Of a stretch of DNA of 64,000 nt, positions 6,894 to 16,211 are shown in pieces. The position numbers were made by a program, and so were the translations under genes. Origin of the DNA: Planctomycetes bacterium syqfu. Its GTDB lineage: Bacteria; Planctomycetota; Phycisphaerae; Phycisphaerales; Phycisphaeraceae. Every line of letters begins with the position of its first letter. Position 1 is the first letter of the stretch. The stretch is taken from positions 5,890,001 to 5,954,000 of the forward strand of contig CP087563.1 in assembly GCA_020974905.1 (NCBI GenBank), written 5' to 3'. The notes beneath the pieces are model-generated. The model was not told the origin of the DNA, searched no databases, and worked only from the letters and a program-made list of their open reading frames with translations.

Positions 6894-9401
6894 GTGAATC
6901 AGACCATGAATTCAGACACCTCGGCTGCCGGCATGCCGTTTACATCACGCGTGGATTTACATGTCCATTCCAAGCACTCCGACCGACCCAGCGAATGGTT
7001 GTTGCGCCGCATTGGTTCGCCCGAATGTTTCGTTGAGCCGATGCACGTCTACAATACCGCGGTTGCACGCGGGCTGAGTTTTATCACCATCTCCGATCAC
7101 AACAAGATCGATGGTGCACTGGAAATCGCCCACCTGCCCAACACGTTTATCTCCAACGAAGTGACGACGTACTTTCCCGAAAACGGCGCGAAGATGCACA
7201 TCCTTGTCTGCGGCATCACCGAAGCCCAGTTCCGTGATATCCAACTCAACCGTGAGAACATCTACGAGTTCCGTGACTACTGCATTCAAAATAACATCGT
7301 CTACTCCGTTGCACATCCGCTGTTCCTGGTCAACGAAAAACTCACTACGGATCAATTCGAAAAACTCCTTGTCATGTTCAACCGTTTTGAACTGATCAAC
7401 GGCACCCGTGATCCGCGTGCTTCAAAAATGGTCGAAGCGATCATGTCCTCGCTGACCCCCGAGATGATCGACCGCCTTGCGGATAAACACGGCATCCAGC
7501 CCGTCGGCCCCAACCCGCATCGCAAAATGCTCACCGGTGGCAGTGATGATCACTCCGGACTCTACGTCGGTTCGGGACACACCGTCACTCCGCAGGCAGC
7601 CAGCGTCGATGAGTTCCTTGAATACATGCGTCGCGGTGAACACCAGCCCGGTGGTCGCAGTGGTAACTCCATTCATCTGGCTCACTGTTTCTACAGCATC
7701 GCCTACGACTACTACAAAAACCGCTTGGCAGGTCAAGACGGACAGGGCTCACTACTCGGTGAAATGCTCAAGCGTCTGCTTGAACCGACCCCAAAGATGA
7801 CCAAGACGCAAAAGCTCAAGGGCTATGTCGGGGGTTGGATCTGGCGTAAAAAAATGAAGGAACTCTCATCAACCGAACGCATGCTCGTCTCCGAGTTCAC
7901 GTCGCTGTTTGGTCATGACCGCAATCACCCACAGCAGCACGAAGCAGCCAATGCGTTTGAGACTTCATGCAGAATCGCCCAGCAACTGGGATACACCTTT
8001 ATCAAGCAATTGGTCAAGCGGGTTCAGAAGGGAGACTTCCTTGAATCCTTGCAGACGGTTGCGGCATTGGGTCCGGTGGCTGCAGCGATCAGCCCGTATC
8101 TTGCAGCCTTTAAAACACAGCATAAAGACGAAAAATTCATCAAGGTCATTGCCAATCACTTTGAAGCCACTCGCCCGCTGCTTAAACGGTCGGATCGTAA
8201 GGCATGGGTGACGGATACCTTTGATGATGTCAACGGCGTGACGCGGACGATTCAGACGCTGTGCAAAACCGCAGCGGATCAGGACCGCAGTTTGACCGTG
8301 CTCAGTTGCGTGCCTGAGAAACCGGATGTGGATTTCCCGGTCAAAAATTTCAAACCGGTCGGCCAGTTCAAAGTCCCCGAGTACGATCAGCAGCAGGTCT
8401 CCTTCCCACCGTTCCTGGAGATTATTGAATACATCGAACGCAAGCAGTTTGATGAGTTGATCATCTCCACGCCCGGCCCCATGGGGTTGGTTGCGATGAT
8501 GGCTGCCAAGATGATGCACCTTAAAACCGTTGGCATTTATCACACCGACTTCCCGAATTACGTGAAGTGTCTGACCGATGATGAAGCCCTCGAAGCTGCG
8601 ACATGGAAATACATGAGCTGGTTCTATGAGCAATGCGATGTGATCCTTGCACCCAGTGATTTCTATCGTCGCTATCTCATTGAGCATGGCTTTGACCCGT
8701 ACAAGATTCGCGTGATGCATCGTGGGGTGGAAACGCAGCGATTCAGCCCTGAAAATCGTGAAGAAGATTTCTGGGAGAAATTCGGCGGTCGCCAGGCATT
8801 CACCTTCACCTATGTCGGCCGGGTTTCCAGCGAGAAGAATGTGGACCTGCTTGCTGATGCCTTTATGCATCTGCTTGATCGCGATGAGTCTTTGCAATTG
8901 ACCATCGTCGGTGATGGGCCGCTGTATGCCAAGCTGTCCAAGAAGCTCAAGAAGACCTCGCAAGTCGTCTTTACCGGCTTCATCAAAGGCAAGAAACTCG
9001 CCAAGGCCTATGCCTCCAGCGATGTCTTCGTCTTCCCATCCACCACGGATACCTTTGGCAATGTGGTGCTTGAAGCTCATGCCTCCGGCGTGCCTGCGAT
9101 CGTCTCGGATCGTGGTGGGCCACAGGAAATCGTCAGTCATAACCAATCGGGTTTGATCGTTGATTTGTCGGATCAATCCCGTAATGCCATTGCTTTGGCT
9201 GAAGCGATGTGGGCATTGGCAACCGACAGTCAGAAACGCGAAGACCTTAAAGCCCGTGCACTGAAAACCGCATTGGAAAGCTCATGGGAAAGTGTGCTCG
9301 ACACGTTGTGGGATGCCAATGAACCGACTGCGTCAAACGTTGAACAACCCAAATCTCAAGTTGTCATCCAAAATCAAGATCAACAATCTGTCCCAGCATA
9401 G
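6894..9401 (+). CDS. PHP phosphoesterase - GT4 glycosyltransferase fusion, 835 aa
   Basis: Residues about 18-260 form a PHP metal-dependent phosphoesterase domain: VDLHVHSKHSD, ITISDHNKIDG, VAHPL and GGSDDHSGL supply its His/Asp metal ligands. A helical linker (about 270-430) follows, then a complete GT-B glycosyltransferase family 4 domain with YHTDFPNYV, PSDFYRRYL, YVGRVSSEKN and the E-x7-E-type block PSTTDTFGNVVLEAHASG. I prefer the GTG at 6894 because GGAGGG (6880-6885) lies 8 bases upstream; ATG 6858 and ATG 6906 are in frame alternatives. The linked activities suggest a lipid- or polyol-linked sugar transfer coupled to hydrolysis, but the substrate is unknown. The next gene is another GT4 with the same dialect. 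Confidence 0.88.
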   Translation: MNQTMNSDTSAAGMPFTSRVDLHVHSKHSDRPSEWLLRRIGSPECFVEPMHVYNTAVARGLSFITISDHNKIDGALEIAHLPNTFISNEVTTYFPENGAKMHILVCGITEAQFRDIQLNRENIYEFRDYCIQNNIVYSVAHPLFLVNEKLTTDQFEKLLVMFNRFELINGTRDPRASKMVEAIMSSLTPEMIDRLADKHGIQPVGPNPHRKMLTGGSDDHSGLYVGSGHTVTPQAASVDEFLEYMRRGEHQPGGRSGNSIHLAHCFYSIAYDYYKNRLAGQDGQGSLLGEMLKRLLEPTPKMTKTQKLKGYVGGWIWRKKMKELSSTERMLVSEFTSLFGHDRNHPQQHEAANAFETSCRIAQQLGYTFIKQLVKRVQKGDFLESLQTVAALGPVAAAISPYLAAFKTQHKDEKFIKVIANHFEATRPLLKRSDRKAWVTDTFDDVNGVTRTIQTLCKTAADQDRSLTVLSCVPEKPDVDFPVKNFKPVGQFKVPEYDQQQVSFPPFLEIIEYIERKQFDELIISTPGPMGLVAMMAAKMMHLKTVGIYHTDFPNYVKCLTDDEALEAATWKYMSWFYEQCDVILAPSDFYRRYLIEHGFDPYKIRVMHRGVETQRFSPENREEDFWEKFGGRQAFTFTYVGRVSSEKNVDLLADAFMHLLDRDESLQLTIVGDGPLYAKLSKKLKKTSQVVFTGFIKGKKLAKAYASSDVFVFPSTTDTFGNVVLEAHASGVPAIVSDRGGPQEIVSHNQSGLIVDLSDQSRNAIALAEAMWALATDSQKREDLKARALKTALESSWESVLDTLWDANEPTASNVEQPKSQVVIQNQDQQSVPA

Positions 9402-9408
9402 CGTTTTT

Positions 9409-9495
9409 AACCCCAGAGACGCAGAGTTCGCAGAGATAAAACAGGATGCAATCATTGCCTGTCTCACCTCTGCGAACAATCTGTCTCTGCGGTTT
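9409..9495. repeat. Long imperfect inverted repeat between glycosyltransferase genes
   Basis: The left arm from 9409 (AACCCCAGAGACGCAGAG, then TTCGCAGAG) pairs with the right arm ending at 9495 (CTCTGCGAA, then TCTGTCTCTGCGGTT). An inner ACAGG/CCTGT stem lies between. The element fills most of the 125-base gap and resembles other short hairpin elements in this window in size, though not in sequence. Confidence 0.6.
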
Positions 9496-9526
9496 AATCA
9501 GTAAACTTTGTCACAGGAAAACCCGC

Positions 9527-10549
9527 ATGCGTATTGCTCTCGTGACGGATGCCTGGCATCCACAGGTTAATGGTGTGGTTCGAACATGGGACACGGTGAC
9601 GCGGAAGCTGCGCCAGCTTGGTCATGACGTGCTCGTGATTCATCCCAAGCTTTTTCGCACGGTGCCATGCCCCGGCTACCCGGCCATTCGTCTTGCGATT
9701 CGCCCCCGGAAGTACACCATACAACTGCTGCGCGATTTCGATCCCCAGTGCATTCACATTGCCACCGAAGGTCCGGTCGGACTGGTTGCACGCAAATACT
9801 GTCAGAAGTCGGGGCTGAAATTCACCACCAGTTATCACACGCATTTCCCGCATTATCTGCGTGTGTATTACGGCATTCCCGAGTCAATCACCTTCAAGTT
9901 CATGCGCTGGTTTCACAATGGTTCCCAGGCCACACTCGTGCCAACCGAGTCAGTGAAAAGCGAACTTGAGCAGCGGCGTTTCAAGCATGTGCATGTCTGG
10001 AAACGCGGCGTGGATCGACAGTTGTTTTTCCCGCCGGAGGATGGCAATCGTGATTTGATTGACCTGCCTCGACCGATTTATTTGAACACTGGCCGCGTTT
10101 CGCATGAGAAGAATCTCAAGGAGTTTGCTGCCATGAAAGTTGCGGGAAGCAAGGTCATCGTCGGTGAAGGGCCTGCGTTATCCAAACTCCGAAAGAAGTA
10201 CCCGGATGTGCATTACACCGGTTACCTGGTTGATGAGGACATGCGCCGGTATTTACAGGCAGCGGATGTCTTCGTCTTCCCGTCGTACTCCGACACGTTT
10301 GGCAATGTCATGATGGAAGCGCTGGCATGCGGGACACCTGTTGCTGCACACAAAGTCACCGGCCCGGTCGATGTCATGGACGAGGAATTGCTTGAAGGCA
10401 AAGTCGTCGGAGCCATGGGGCCGGACCTGCATAAAGCAGCTCAAAAGGCGATGGGACTGGATCGTCAGACCTGTCGTGACTACACCGAAAAATGGTGTTG
10501 GAACAATGCCACGCAGGTGTTACTCAGTCACCTGGTCGATGCGAAGTAG
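9527..10549 (+). CDS. GT4 glycosyltransferase, SqdX/PimB-like, 340 aa
   Basis: This is a full-length GT-B family 4 enzyme. MRIALVTDAWHPQVNGVVRT is the N-terminal signature of the diacylglycerol/phosphatidylinositol glycosyltransferase branch (SqdX, MgtA, PimB). TSYHTHFPHYLR, PTESVKSEL, TGRVSHEKN and FPSYSDTFGNVMMEALACG follow in the usual order. ATG 9527 is preceded by AGGAAA. Members act at the inner membrane face, transferring a sugar from a nucleotide donor to a lipid acceptor. Donor and acceptor here are unknown. The last 30 bases overlap the 3' end of the convergent gene 10520-10990. It probably works with the upstream PHP-GT fusion. Confidence 0.92.
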   Translation: MRIALVTDAWHPQVNGVVRTWDTVTRKLRQLGHDVLVIHPKLFRTVPCPGYPAIRLAIRPRKYTIQLLRDFDPQCIHIATEGPVGLVARKYCQKSGLKFTTSYHTHFPHYLRVYYGIPESITFKFMRWFHNGSQATLVPTESVKSELEQRRFKHVHVWKRGVDRQLFFPPEDGNRDLIDLPRPIYLNTGRVSHEKNLKEFAAMKVAGSKVIVGEGPALSKLRKKYPDVHYTGYLVDEDMRRYLQAADVFVFPSYSDTFGNVMMEALACGTPVAAHKVTGPVDVMDEELLEGKVVGAMGPDLHKAAQKAMGLDRQTCRDYTEKWCWNNATQVLLSHLVDAK

Positions 10550-10990
10550 GCTGATGTCTTCGAGCTCGATGACGTTGTCAATCGCGCCAAGGACAAAGTT
10601 GAGTCTTGCCTGATCTTCGTCTTTTTCGACGATCCAGACATGCGTGAAGGTTTCCCAGTCATCGGGCATGGTGGTTTGGCCGTAGTGATTTTCTTCGGTG
10701 ACCAGACTTTGGAAGGGCTCATTTTTCTGCCCCAACCAGACACTGAAATCAAAGGGTGTTTTGGCTTTGGCGGAGAATGAAATTTCGTAGACGTCGCCTT
10801 TTTTCACAGCAAAGGGTTCGTACTTGAACTCCGCGTGCCAATTGGCGCCGGACGTGCCGGTGATGATGAGCGTCAGCGTGTCATCTGCAACCTGCGTTTG
10901 CATGTCGACACCTTCGTGCGTCTGAAGCCCCCAATTGGAATCGGGTTGGCCGAGTGTTTGAAATGTGGGGTCATCAATAATCTGTAACAT
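10520..10990 (-). CDS. CBM-like beta-sandwich protein, 156 aa
   Basis: The whole protein resembles one carbohydrate-binding module of the CBM4/9 type: an N-terminal NWGL segment, ANWHAEFKYEPFAVKKGDVYEISFSAKA in mid-domain, W residues in VWLGQ and DDWETFTHVW, and a final LEDISLLRID strand. There is no signal peptide and no catalytic domain, so it may be cytoplasmic or exported by another route. A GGAG lies before the start. The gene converges on the glycosyltransferase with a 30-base overlap of coding ends. Confidence 0.78.
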   Translation of the reverse strand: MLQIIDDPTFQTLGQPDSNWGLQTHEGVDMQTQVADDTLTLIITGTSGANWHAEFKYEPFAVKKGDVYEISFSAKAKTPFDFSVWLGQKNEPFQSLVTEENHYGQTTMPDDWETFTHVWIVEKDEDQARLNFVLGAIDNVIELEDISLLRIDQVTE

Positions 10991-11075
10991 GCAAAACTCC
11001 GTCGGTGCGGTTGGTAAATGCCTAGCTTACCGTATAGTTCTCAAAAACGATGCAAAAATTTGAGCCAATCTTGGA

Positions 11076-12395
11076 TTAACACTGAATCAGTGCGTAGTAC
11101 CCACCGTCCTGGTAGGTTTGGCCTTCTCCTTTGGGGAGGGTGAGGTGTTCTGCGACGATCTTGCCTTCGGCTTTTTCGCAGATGAGTTGGGTGATCTGTT
11201 GGTTTTCCATTTCGCAGATGCTGCAGGTGCTGTACAGGATGTACCCGCCGAGCACGATGCGGTCGATGGCTTCGAGTGCGATATGTTTCTGGAGGTTCAC
11301 CAGTTCACGGCGGTTGGGTCGGTTAAAGCGGTAGCGTGCTTCAGGACGACGCGCCAGCACGCCGGTGTTGGAGCAGGGCACATCCAGCAGGATCAAGTCC
11401 GCATCACGGGGCAGGACACTTTTCTTTTTGGGGATCAGGTTCTCGTAACCTTCACTGACGGTTTTGAGTGCTGCAAAACGCGGCCCGTCGGGGTCGGTCG
11501 CATAGACTTTGGCATTGGGATGCAGCGTTGCCAGCTGGACACTCTTGGTGCCTTTGCCTGCACAGTAGTCAATGATGGATTGAAGCTTGAGGCCAGCGGT
11601 CGCTGCAATGGGTTTGCTGGCGGTGGGGTCCTGCACGCGTGCGTCGGCATGGCTGTTGAGGAACGCGGTAAGCTCGCCGTAATTGCCTTGCCAGAGATAG
11701 TAGTGACCGTCAGCAGTATGCTTGGTGACCGGGACCGTTGCTTCGTCCAACGCAGTCGTGCTGCTGATGATGGTGGGGGGCACGGTCAGATCATGTAGGG
11801 CAATTTCCACAGCAGCATCTTTGCCAAGCTCGTTGGCCCAGTGTTCAAGCAGTGAAGCCGGATGCGATGTGACAATGCTCCAATACCCCGTCCAATCCCG
11901 ATTGGGGTCAGGCAGCAATGGAATGTTAAACGTCACCGTCCCCTGATCCACTGGCAACTTATCACGACAGACTTGCCACTTCTCGTCCGACGATCGGCCT
12001 GCAATCATTTTGGAGATGTTACGCAAGACCGCGTTGACCATCCCCTTGGCTTCAGGACGAATCATCTCCTCAGCCAGGTTCACCATACTGCTGACGACGG
12101 CAAAGTCGGGCAGGCGTTCGAAAAATAGAAGCTGGGCAGCACCGGTGAGTAAAATGCCCTGCATTCTGGGTTCGAGTTTGATCAACGGTTTTTTCAGATG
12201 ACGATTGAGGATGTACTCCAGCGTCAACCATCGCTGTAAAACTGTCCGCTGAATCGCGGTGGCAAGCTGACGTTCACGTGGATCATCCAACTGTGAAACA
12301 TCGGCAAACTGCGGCAAAAGATTGGGGAAACTCTCGGCGGAGATGGCAATGCTATTGGCAGCCCACTGACGGGCGTCAAGGCGTTGATCGTTCAT
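11076..12395 (-). CDS. rsmB: 16S rRNA cytosine-C5 methyltransferase RsmB-like (NusB + Sun domains)
   Basis: An N-terminal NusB-like helical RNA-binding domain (about residues 5-135) precedes the Rossmann methyltransferase domain. The SAM loop is DYCAGKGTKS (277-286). The motif IV catalytic-release Cys341 lies in LLDVPCSNTGVL, and the motif VI nucleophile Cys391 in YSTCSICEMEN. This two-cysteine mechanism is diagnostic of RsmB/NOL1/Sun m5C methyltransferases. The region between NusB and SAM domains (150-270) is less conserved. The start has a strong GGAGGATCAGAAC leader. The gene is separated from the divergent 3' neighbourhood by short gaps and appears monocistronic. Confidence 0.92.
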   Translation of the reverse strand: MNDQRLDARQWAANSIAISAESFPNLLPQFADVSQLDDPRERQLATAIQRTVLQRWLTLEYILNRHLKKPLIKLEPRMQGILLTGAAQLLFFERLPDFAVVSSMVNLAEEMIRPEAKGMVNAVLRNISKMIAGRSSDEKWQVCRDKLPVDQGTVTFNIPLLPDPNRDWTGYWSIVTSHPASLLEHWANELGKDAAVEIALHDLTVPPTIISSTTALDEATVPVTKHTADGHYYLWQGNYGELTAFLNSHADARVQDPTASKPIAATAGLKLQSIIDYCAGKGTKSVQLATLHPNAKVYATDPDGPRFAALKTVSEGYENLIPKKKSVLPRDADLILLDVPCSNTGVLARRPEARYRFNRPNRRELVNLQKHIALEAIDRIVLGGYILYSTCSICEMENQQITQLICEKAEGKIVAEHLTLPKGEGQTYQDGGYYALIQC

Positions 12396-12532
12396 GTTCT
12401 GATCCTCCGCAACCAGACTCGCGGTAATGTGCTACGTGTAAAAATCCTGACAGACGGGAGATTGTAGCAGAAGATCATCTTTTGCGTGAGAAAATAAGAA
12501 CAGGTGGTCAAAATCGGGAGATGGCAAGCGCG

Positions 12533-12550
12533 CTAAACCGCAAGCGGTTT
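12533..12550. repeat. Copy of the AAACCGC-AAGCGGTTT palindrome
   Basis: CTAAACCGCAAGCGGTTT sits between the RsmB gene and the 3' end of the receiver protein gene. It matches the elements at 2765-2784 and 54201-54220 and is followed by the same TTCGAAATTCAAAATCCGAAA-type stretch seen after the 2.7 kb pair. Confidence 0.7.
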
Positions 12551-12583
12551 GAATCAATTCGAAATTCAAAATCCGAAATGAGT

Positions 12584-14266
12584 TTATCCGTGGCTTGATT
12601 GGTTGGGCGTTGGATGCGATGAAAGTGCTTTACAGACTTCATCGAGCATCTGATCGACTTTGAAGGGTTTGAACAACACCGCGGACAAACCTTCCTGAGA
12701 AGCACGGACGACCGAGTGATGCGGGTCATAGCCAAAGCCTGTCATCAGGATCACCGGCATGTCTTTGTCTTTACGCTGAGCGGAGGCAAAGATTTCGTAG
12801 CCGTTGCGATGGGGCATGCGGATATCCGAGAGAACCAGGTCAAACTTGTTGCGTTCCAGTTCGGTGACGGCTTCAAAACCATCCTTGCAGACCGTGCAGT
12901 GACAGCCTTGCTTGGTGAGGATATCGCCGATGGTGGTGCGGATGTTCACTTCGTCATCTGCGATGAGAATGCGCTTGCCGGTGAGGATCGGATCATGCAC
13001 ATCACTGGAAATGTCACCGGTGCCCAGCACAGTCTTGGTGCCCTGAGCAACATCGCGGACGGCAACGCGGACGAACTCGACATCTTCGATGATCTTTTTG
13101 AGTCGCGTGCGCATGTTGTCATCGCCGATGTATTCGTCGATGAGCAGTTTGGCTTCGGTGACAATGTCGTTCAGTGGCTTGGCCATCTCCTGCACGACGG
13201 AGTCTGCGATTTGACCTGAGGTGTTGCAGCGTTCGACAACCAGCAGGTTGAGCGTGTTCAATGCCATGGCAATGTACTGGCCGAAGATCTCAGCAAACTG
13301 ACGATCGTCTTCCTCAAACGCGCCAACACTGTCGGATTCGACATTGAAGACGCCGATGATCTTGTCATGCAGACGCAGCGGAACCGTCAGTGAACTTTTG
13401 CAGTGCTTGATGCCCAGGATGTATCGCGGGTCTTTTTCGGTGTCATGACAGATGTAGCTGCGACCGGTGGCAGCAACATAGCCGGAGATACCGTTGCCTT
13501 CTGGCTGGGCGTAGAGATCAATCTCCAGTGCTTCGGGGGGAAGACCTTCAGCGATGACGATGTCGAGTTTCTTATCCCGTTCATCGACCACGCGGATGTT
13601 AAAGTGGTCAAAGGTCAGCAATTCCTTGGAGGTCTTGATGATCTTGTCCCGTAGCAGACCCAGACGTTCGGTCGGCGTGAGTTTGGCGATGCGATCGGAC
13701 TCAAGCTTAGCCAACTCGCGACCAGCTTGATCGATGGCATTGATCTTCTGTTCCATACGCTTGGAGCGCGTGGCATCCCAGACGACAGCGACGACCTGCG
13801 TGATCGGCTGATCTTTCTGGATCACCGGCGAGGCGATGAGTTCAAAGAATTGGTCCTGGCCGACGGGGAATGAGAATTTCTTGGAGGGGGCGGTGTGGTG
13901 TTCGTAGTCGTTGTTACCCAGCGTGTTGAAAATCTCAACCGCGCGGGAGCAGATCTGAAGCACCTGTTCCATCGCAGCAGGGGGATAGGCCTGCATGCGC
14001 TTGTTGGACCAGGCACACTGACCGGTCTGGTTGACGACGAGCACGCCTTCACCAATGGTGTTTAAAACCAGGTTGGCCTGATCGGTGACAAGGTTGCGTT
14101 CGATGGCGGTAAAGTCATTGCAGTTGGCAAGGACCATGTCGAACTGACCACTTTGGAGCAAGGCCATGACATCTTCGCCGGACTCGGAGACCTGAAAACA
14201 ATCGCTGTCGAGCGAAGCTGGCAGGGAGTTCAAAGCGAGGATGTGTCGTTTGTTTGTGTTACTCAT
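12584..14266 (-). CDS. PAS-GAF-receiver signalling protein without ATPase domain, 560 aa
   Basis: Domain order: a short, degenerate receiver-like segment (about 5-55), a PAS domain (62-170), a GAF domain (195-340), a helical segment resembling a histidine-kinase dimerisation domain (350-410, EMAKPLNDIVTEAKLL, with no His at the usual site), and a complete receiver domain (432-545). The receiver has acidic pocket Asp437-Asp438, phospho-acceptor Asp481 in LVLSDIRMP, Thr509 and Lys533 in LFKPF. No HATPase domain is present. The protein is therefore probably phosphorylated by a separate kinase and may sense a small molecule through GAF. The start at 14266 (MSNTNK) is chosen over 14332; neither has a strong ribosome-binding site. 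Confidence 0.87.
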   Translation of the reverse strand: MSNTNKRHILALNSLPASLDSDCFQVSESGEDVMALLQSGQFDMVLANCNDFTAIERNLVTDQANLVLNTIGEGVLVVNQTGQCAWSNKRMQAYPPAAMEQVLQICSRAVEIFNTLGNNDYEHHTAPSKKFSFPVGQDQFFELIASPVIQKDQPITQVVAVVWDATRSKRMEQKINAIDQAGRELAKLESDRIAKLTPTERLGLLRDKIIKTSKELLTFDHFNIRVVDERDKKLDIVIAEGLPPEALEIDLYAQPEGNGISGYVAATGRSYICHDTEKDPRYILGIKHCKSSLTVPLRLHDKIIGVFNVESDSVGAFEEDDRQFAEIFGQYIAMALNTLNLLVVERCNTSGQIADSVVQEMAKPLNDIVTEAKLLIDEYIGDDNMRTRLKKIIEDVEFVRVAVRDVAQGTKTVLGTGDISSDVHDPILTGKRILIADDEVNIRTTIGDILTKQGCHCTVCKDGFEAVTELERNKFDLVLSDIRMPHRNGYEIFASAQRKDKDMPVILMTGFGYDPHHSVVRASQEGLSAVLFKPFKVDQMLDEVCKALSSHPTPNQSSHG

Positions 14267-14684
14267 ATTGCTATTTTCGGTCCGACGACGAAATGAACAT
14301 TGTACTTGGGCAGGCAAGATGGGGTCAATCATTTAACCCAGGGTACTTGCCATGCTTTATTACAGTTGTCTCATACGGCCATCTACCTGGGTAAACTTCT
14401 GTGAAGTCCTTCATATTCCATTTTCTATTGCCAATTGTCATGGTCTTGGCATCTGTCCTACCTTTTGCATCGGTCATTGAACAGGTGCAATTCAATCCAA
14501 TTGGCAGCCGATGCATTGAGCATCGACTCATGATTGTTATCGGTCATGATTGGTCGATTGCTCTACCAAATTCCCCGTTAAAAGTCCTGTGGATCATGAC
14601 CCACAAGATTCGGTTCCCCTGGAATGGTGTTTGTTCATCAGACAGATCGAATGTTCTGCTGACAGGATCGCGTTCGATGTCTTG
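14267..14684. other. 418-base gap without a convincing gene
   Basis: Short open frames occur on both strands (for example 14401-14688 on the plus strand, starting MKSFIFHFLLPIVMVLASVL) but none has family features. The plus-strand frame runs into the 3' end of the polyprenyl synthase gene. I see no clear terminator or promoter. Confidence 0.5.
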
Positions 14685-15692
14685 TTAAAACTGCCGAGTG
14701 AGGACGGCCTGAGCCATTTCATGGAGCAGTTTCCGTGCTGGTGAGTCGGGAAGGACTAGCAGGGCTTCCTGTGCCTGTGTGATCAATTCGGCAGCACGTT
14801 CGGAAGCAAATTGGACGGAGCCGAAGTCGGTGACCAGCTTTTGGATCTGGTTGCCGATGGCATCGTCGTTGTCGCTGGCCTGTTGCTTGAGCATCTGAAT
14901 AAAGGCCATGCGTTGGGGGGCAGGGGCATGGGTGCGGTAATGGATCAGTGGCAAGGTCAATTTGCCCTTGGTCAGGTCGCGACCCGTTGATTTGCCGACG
15001 GTGTTTTCATCGCCGGTCAGATCGAGAATGTCATCAATGATCTGGAAGGCAACGCCCAGATTTCGACCGTATTGATCGAGCGCCTGTTGGACGTCGTCGG
15101 GTTGATCGTTGAGTTGGGCAGCAAGTTTGCAGCATGTGCCACAAAGACTGGCGGTCTTACGGTCGATGATCTGGTAGTAGACCTCTTCGTCAAGTTCCCA
15201 GTTTTCACGATTTGCCAGCTGTAGCAACTCACCTTCGCAGACCACGTTGGTTGTGTTGGCGACGGTTCGGGCGATGATCTGATCATCAATGCTCGAACAC
15301 AGGTGATAGGCATGGCTGATCATGTAATCACCGAGCATGACAGCGGTCTCATTGCCACGCAGGGAGTTGACGGTCGCACCACCACGACGGACGTCAGCTT
15401 CATCGAGGATGTCATCGTGGACGAGGGTTGCCATATGCACCATCTCCACGACGGTCGCGAGGACACGGTGAGCCTGGGTGAGTGTGGCACCATCACTGCT
15501 TGAGGCCATGCCAGCCACGAGGACAAGTAGCGGCCTTAAGCGCTTACCCCGGTAACGTTCGACGTGTGCAACGAGCCGGTTGACACACGCCAGGGGGCAT
15601 TGGAGCTCCTGGACGAAGAGTGATTCCACACGGCTAAGTTCGTCAGTTAACTGCTGACGGACGGCCTGGTCGACTGGTGCAACTAACAGCAT
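14685..15692 (-). CDS. All-trans polyprenyl diphosphate synthase
   Basis: A class I trans-prenyltransferase with both aspartate-rich motifs: LVHDDILDEADVRRG (Asp93, 94, 97) and FQIIDDILDLTGDE (Asp220, 221, 224). GKRLRPLLVL (49-58) is the isopentenyl diphosphate binding block, and KGKLTLPLI the later conserved segment. It condenses isopentenyl diphosphate onto an allylic diphosphate to give the C30-C45 chain of a respiratory quinone. Chain length cannot be fixed by eye, so the IspB/HepT symbol is left open. At 335 aa the length is normal. The start is taken as ATG 15692, with a TTG codon just before it. Confidence 0.93.
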   Translation of the reverse strand: MLLVAPVDQAVRQQLTDELSRVESLFVQELQCPLACVNRLVAHVERYRGKRLRPLLVLVAGMASSSDGATLTQAHRVLATVVEMVHMATLVHDDILDEADVRRGGATVNSLRGNETAVMLGDYMISHAYHLCSSIDDQIIARTVANTTNVVCEGELLQLANRENWELDEEVYYQIIDRKTASLCGTCCKLAAQLNDQPDDVQQALDQYGRNLGVAFQIIDDILDLTGDENTVGKSTGRDLTKGKLTLPLIHYRTHAPAPQRMAFIQMLKQQASDNDDAIGNQIQKLVTDFGSVQFASERAAELITQAQEALLVLPDSPARKLLHEMAQAVLTRQF

Positions 15693-16211
15693 CAAAGGCT
15701 TTCCATGTCAGGGTCAAGTTCGACTCCCATGGGCGGGATGGAAGCAGGGCATTGCCAAACAGAACAATATCCAACTCTATTGTAATGGGTTTGACGTGAA
15801 ATTGCTTGTTGGTTGCCACAATGTGTTGCTGTTTTTCTCAGGCAGGCAACGGTCTCAAGTCAGGGGGCTATCTAAAGATATATCGCTCGTTTAATTCAGC
15901 TTGCCTGATTTTGAATGCTGGTTGTACTGACAGATCCATTGTGTTATCAGTCTTTGCTCGTGATCTGATTGCATGGAAATGATAAATCCCGACAGGTCTG
16001 TCCATTGTTGTTAAAGGCTCAAACGATCTTTGCCGAATATCGAAATGATAGTTTGGGCTAGACTTGAAGACGCGCAGCGGTTATAAGATTATCAGTCGTT
16101 ACACTGAACATCGTTTGACTTGAAGCGAAATCTGGCGTAACGTCCTATGGACAAAGCCTCATCAGGAGGGGCTCATGTCACGATCAGGCTTATTCAGAGC
16201 ACGGAATATCG
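15693..16211. promoter_or_regulatory. 519-base divergent intergenic region
   Basis: The region separates the divergently transcribed polyprenyl synthase and Ser/Thr kinase genes, so it should carry both promoters. No frame in it looks coding. I could not identify a convincing -35/-10 pair. The size is large for this window. Confidence 0.4.

Noticed and set aside
7965-9176. Minus-strand open frame of 403 codons inside the PHP-GT gene
   Set aside because: The plus-strand frame carries intact PHP and GT4 motifs; the antisense frame is a shadow of its codon usage.
14401-14688. Plus-strand 95-codon frame starting MKSFIFHFLLPIVM
   Set aside because: Signal-like start but no ribosome-binding site, no family match, and it overlaps the 3' end of the polyprenyl synthase gene.
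15876-15890. Shared AGATATATCG string with 331-341
   Set aside because: Too short and isolated to be more than coincidence.
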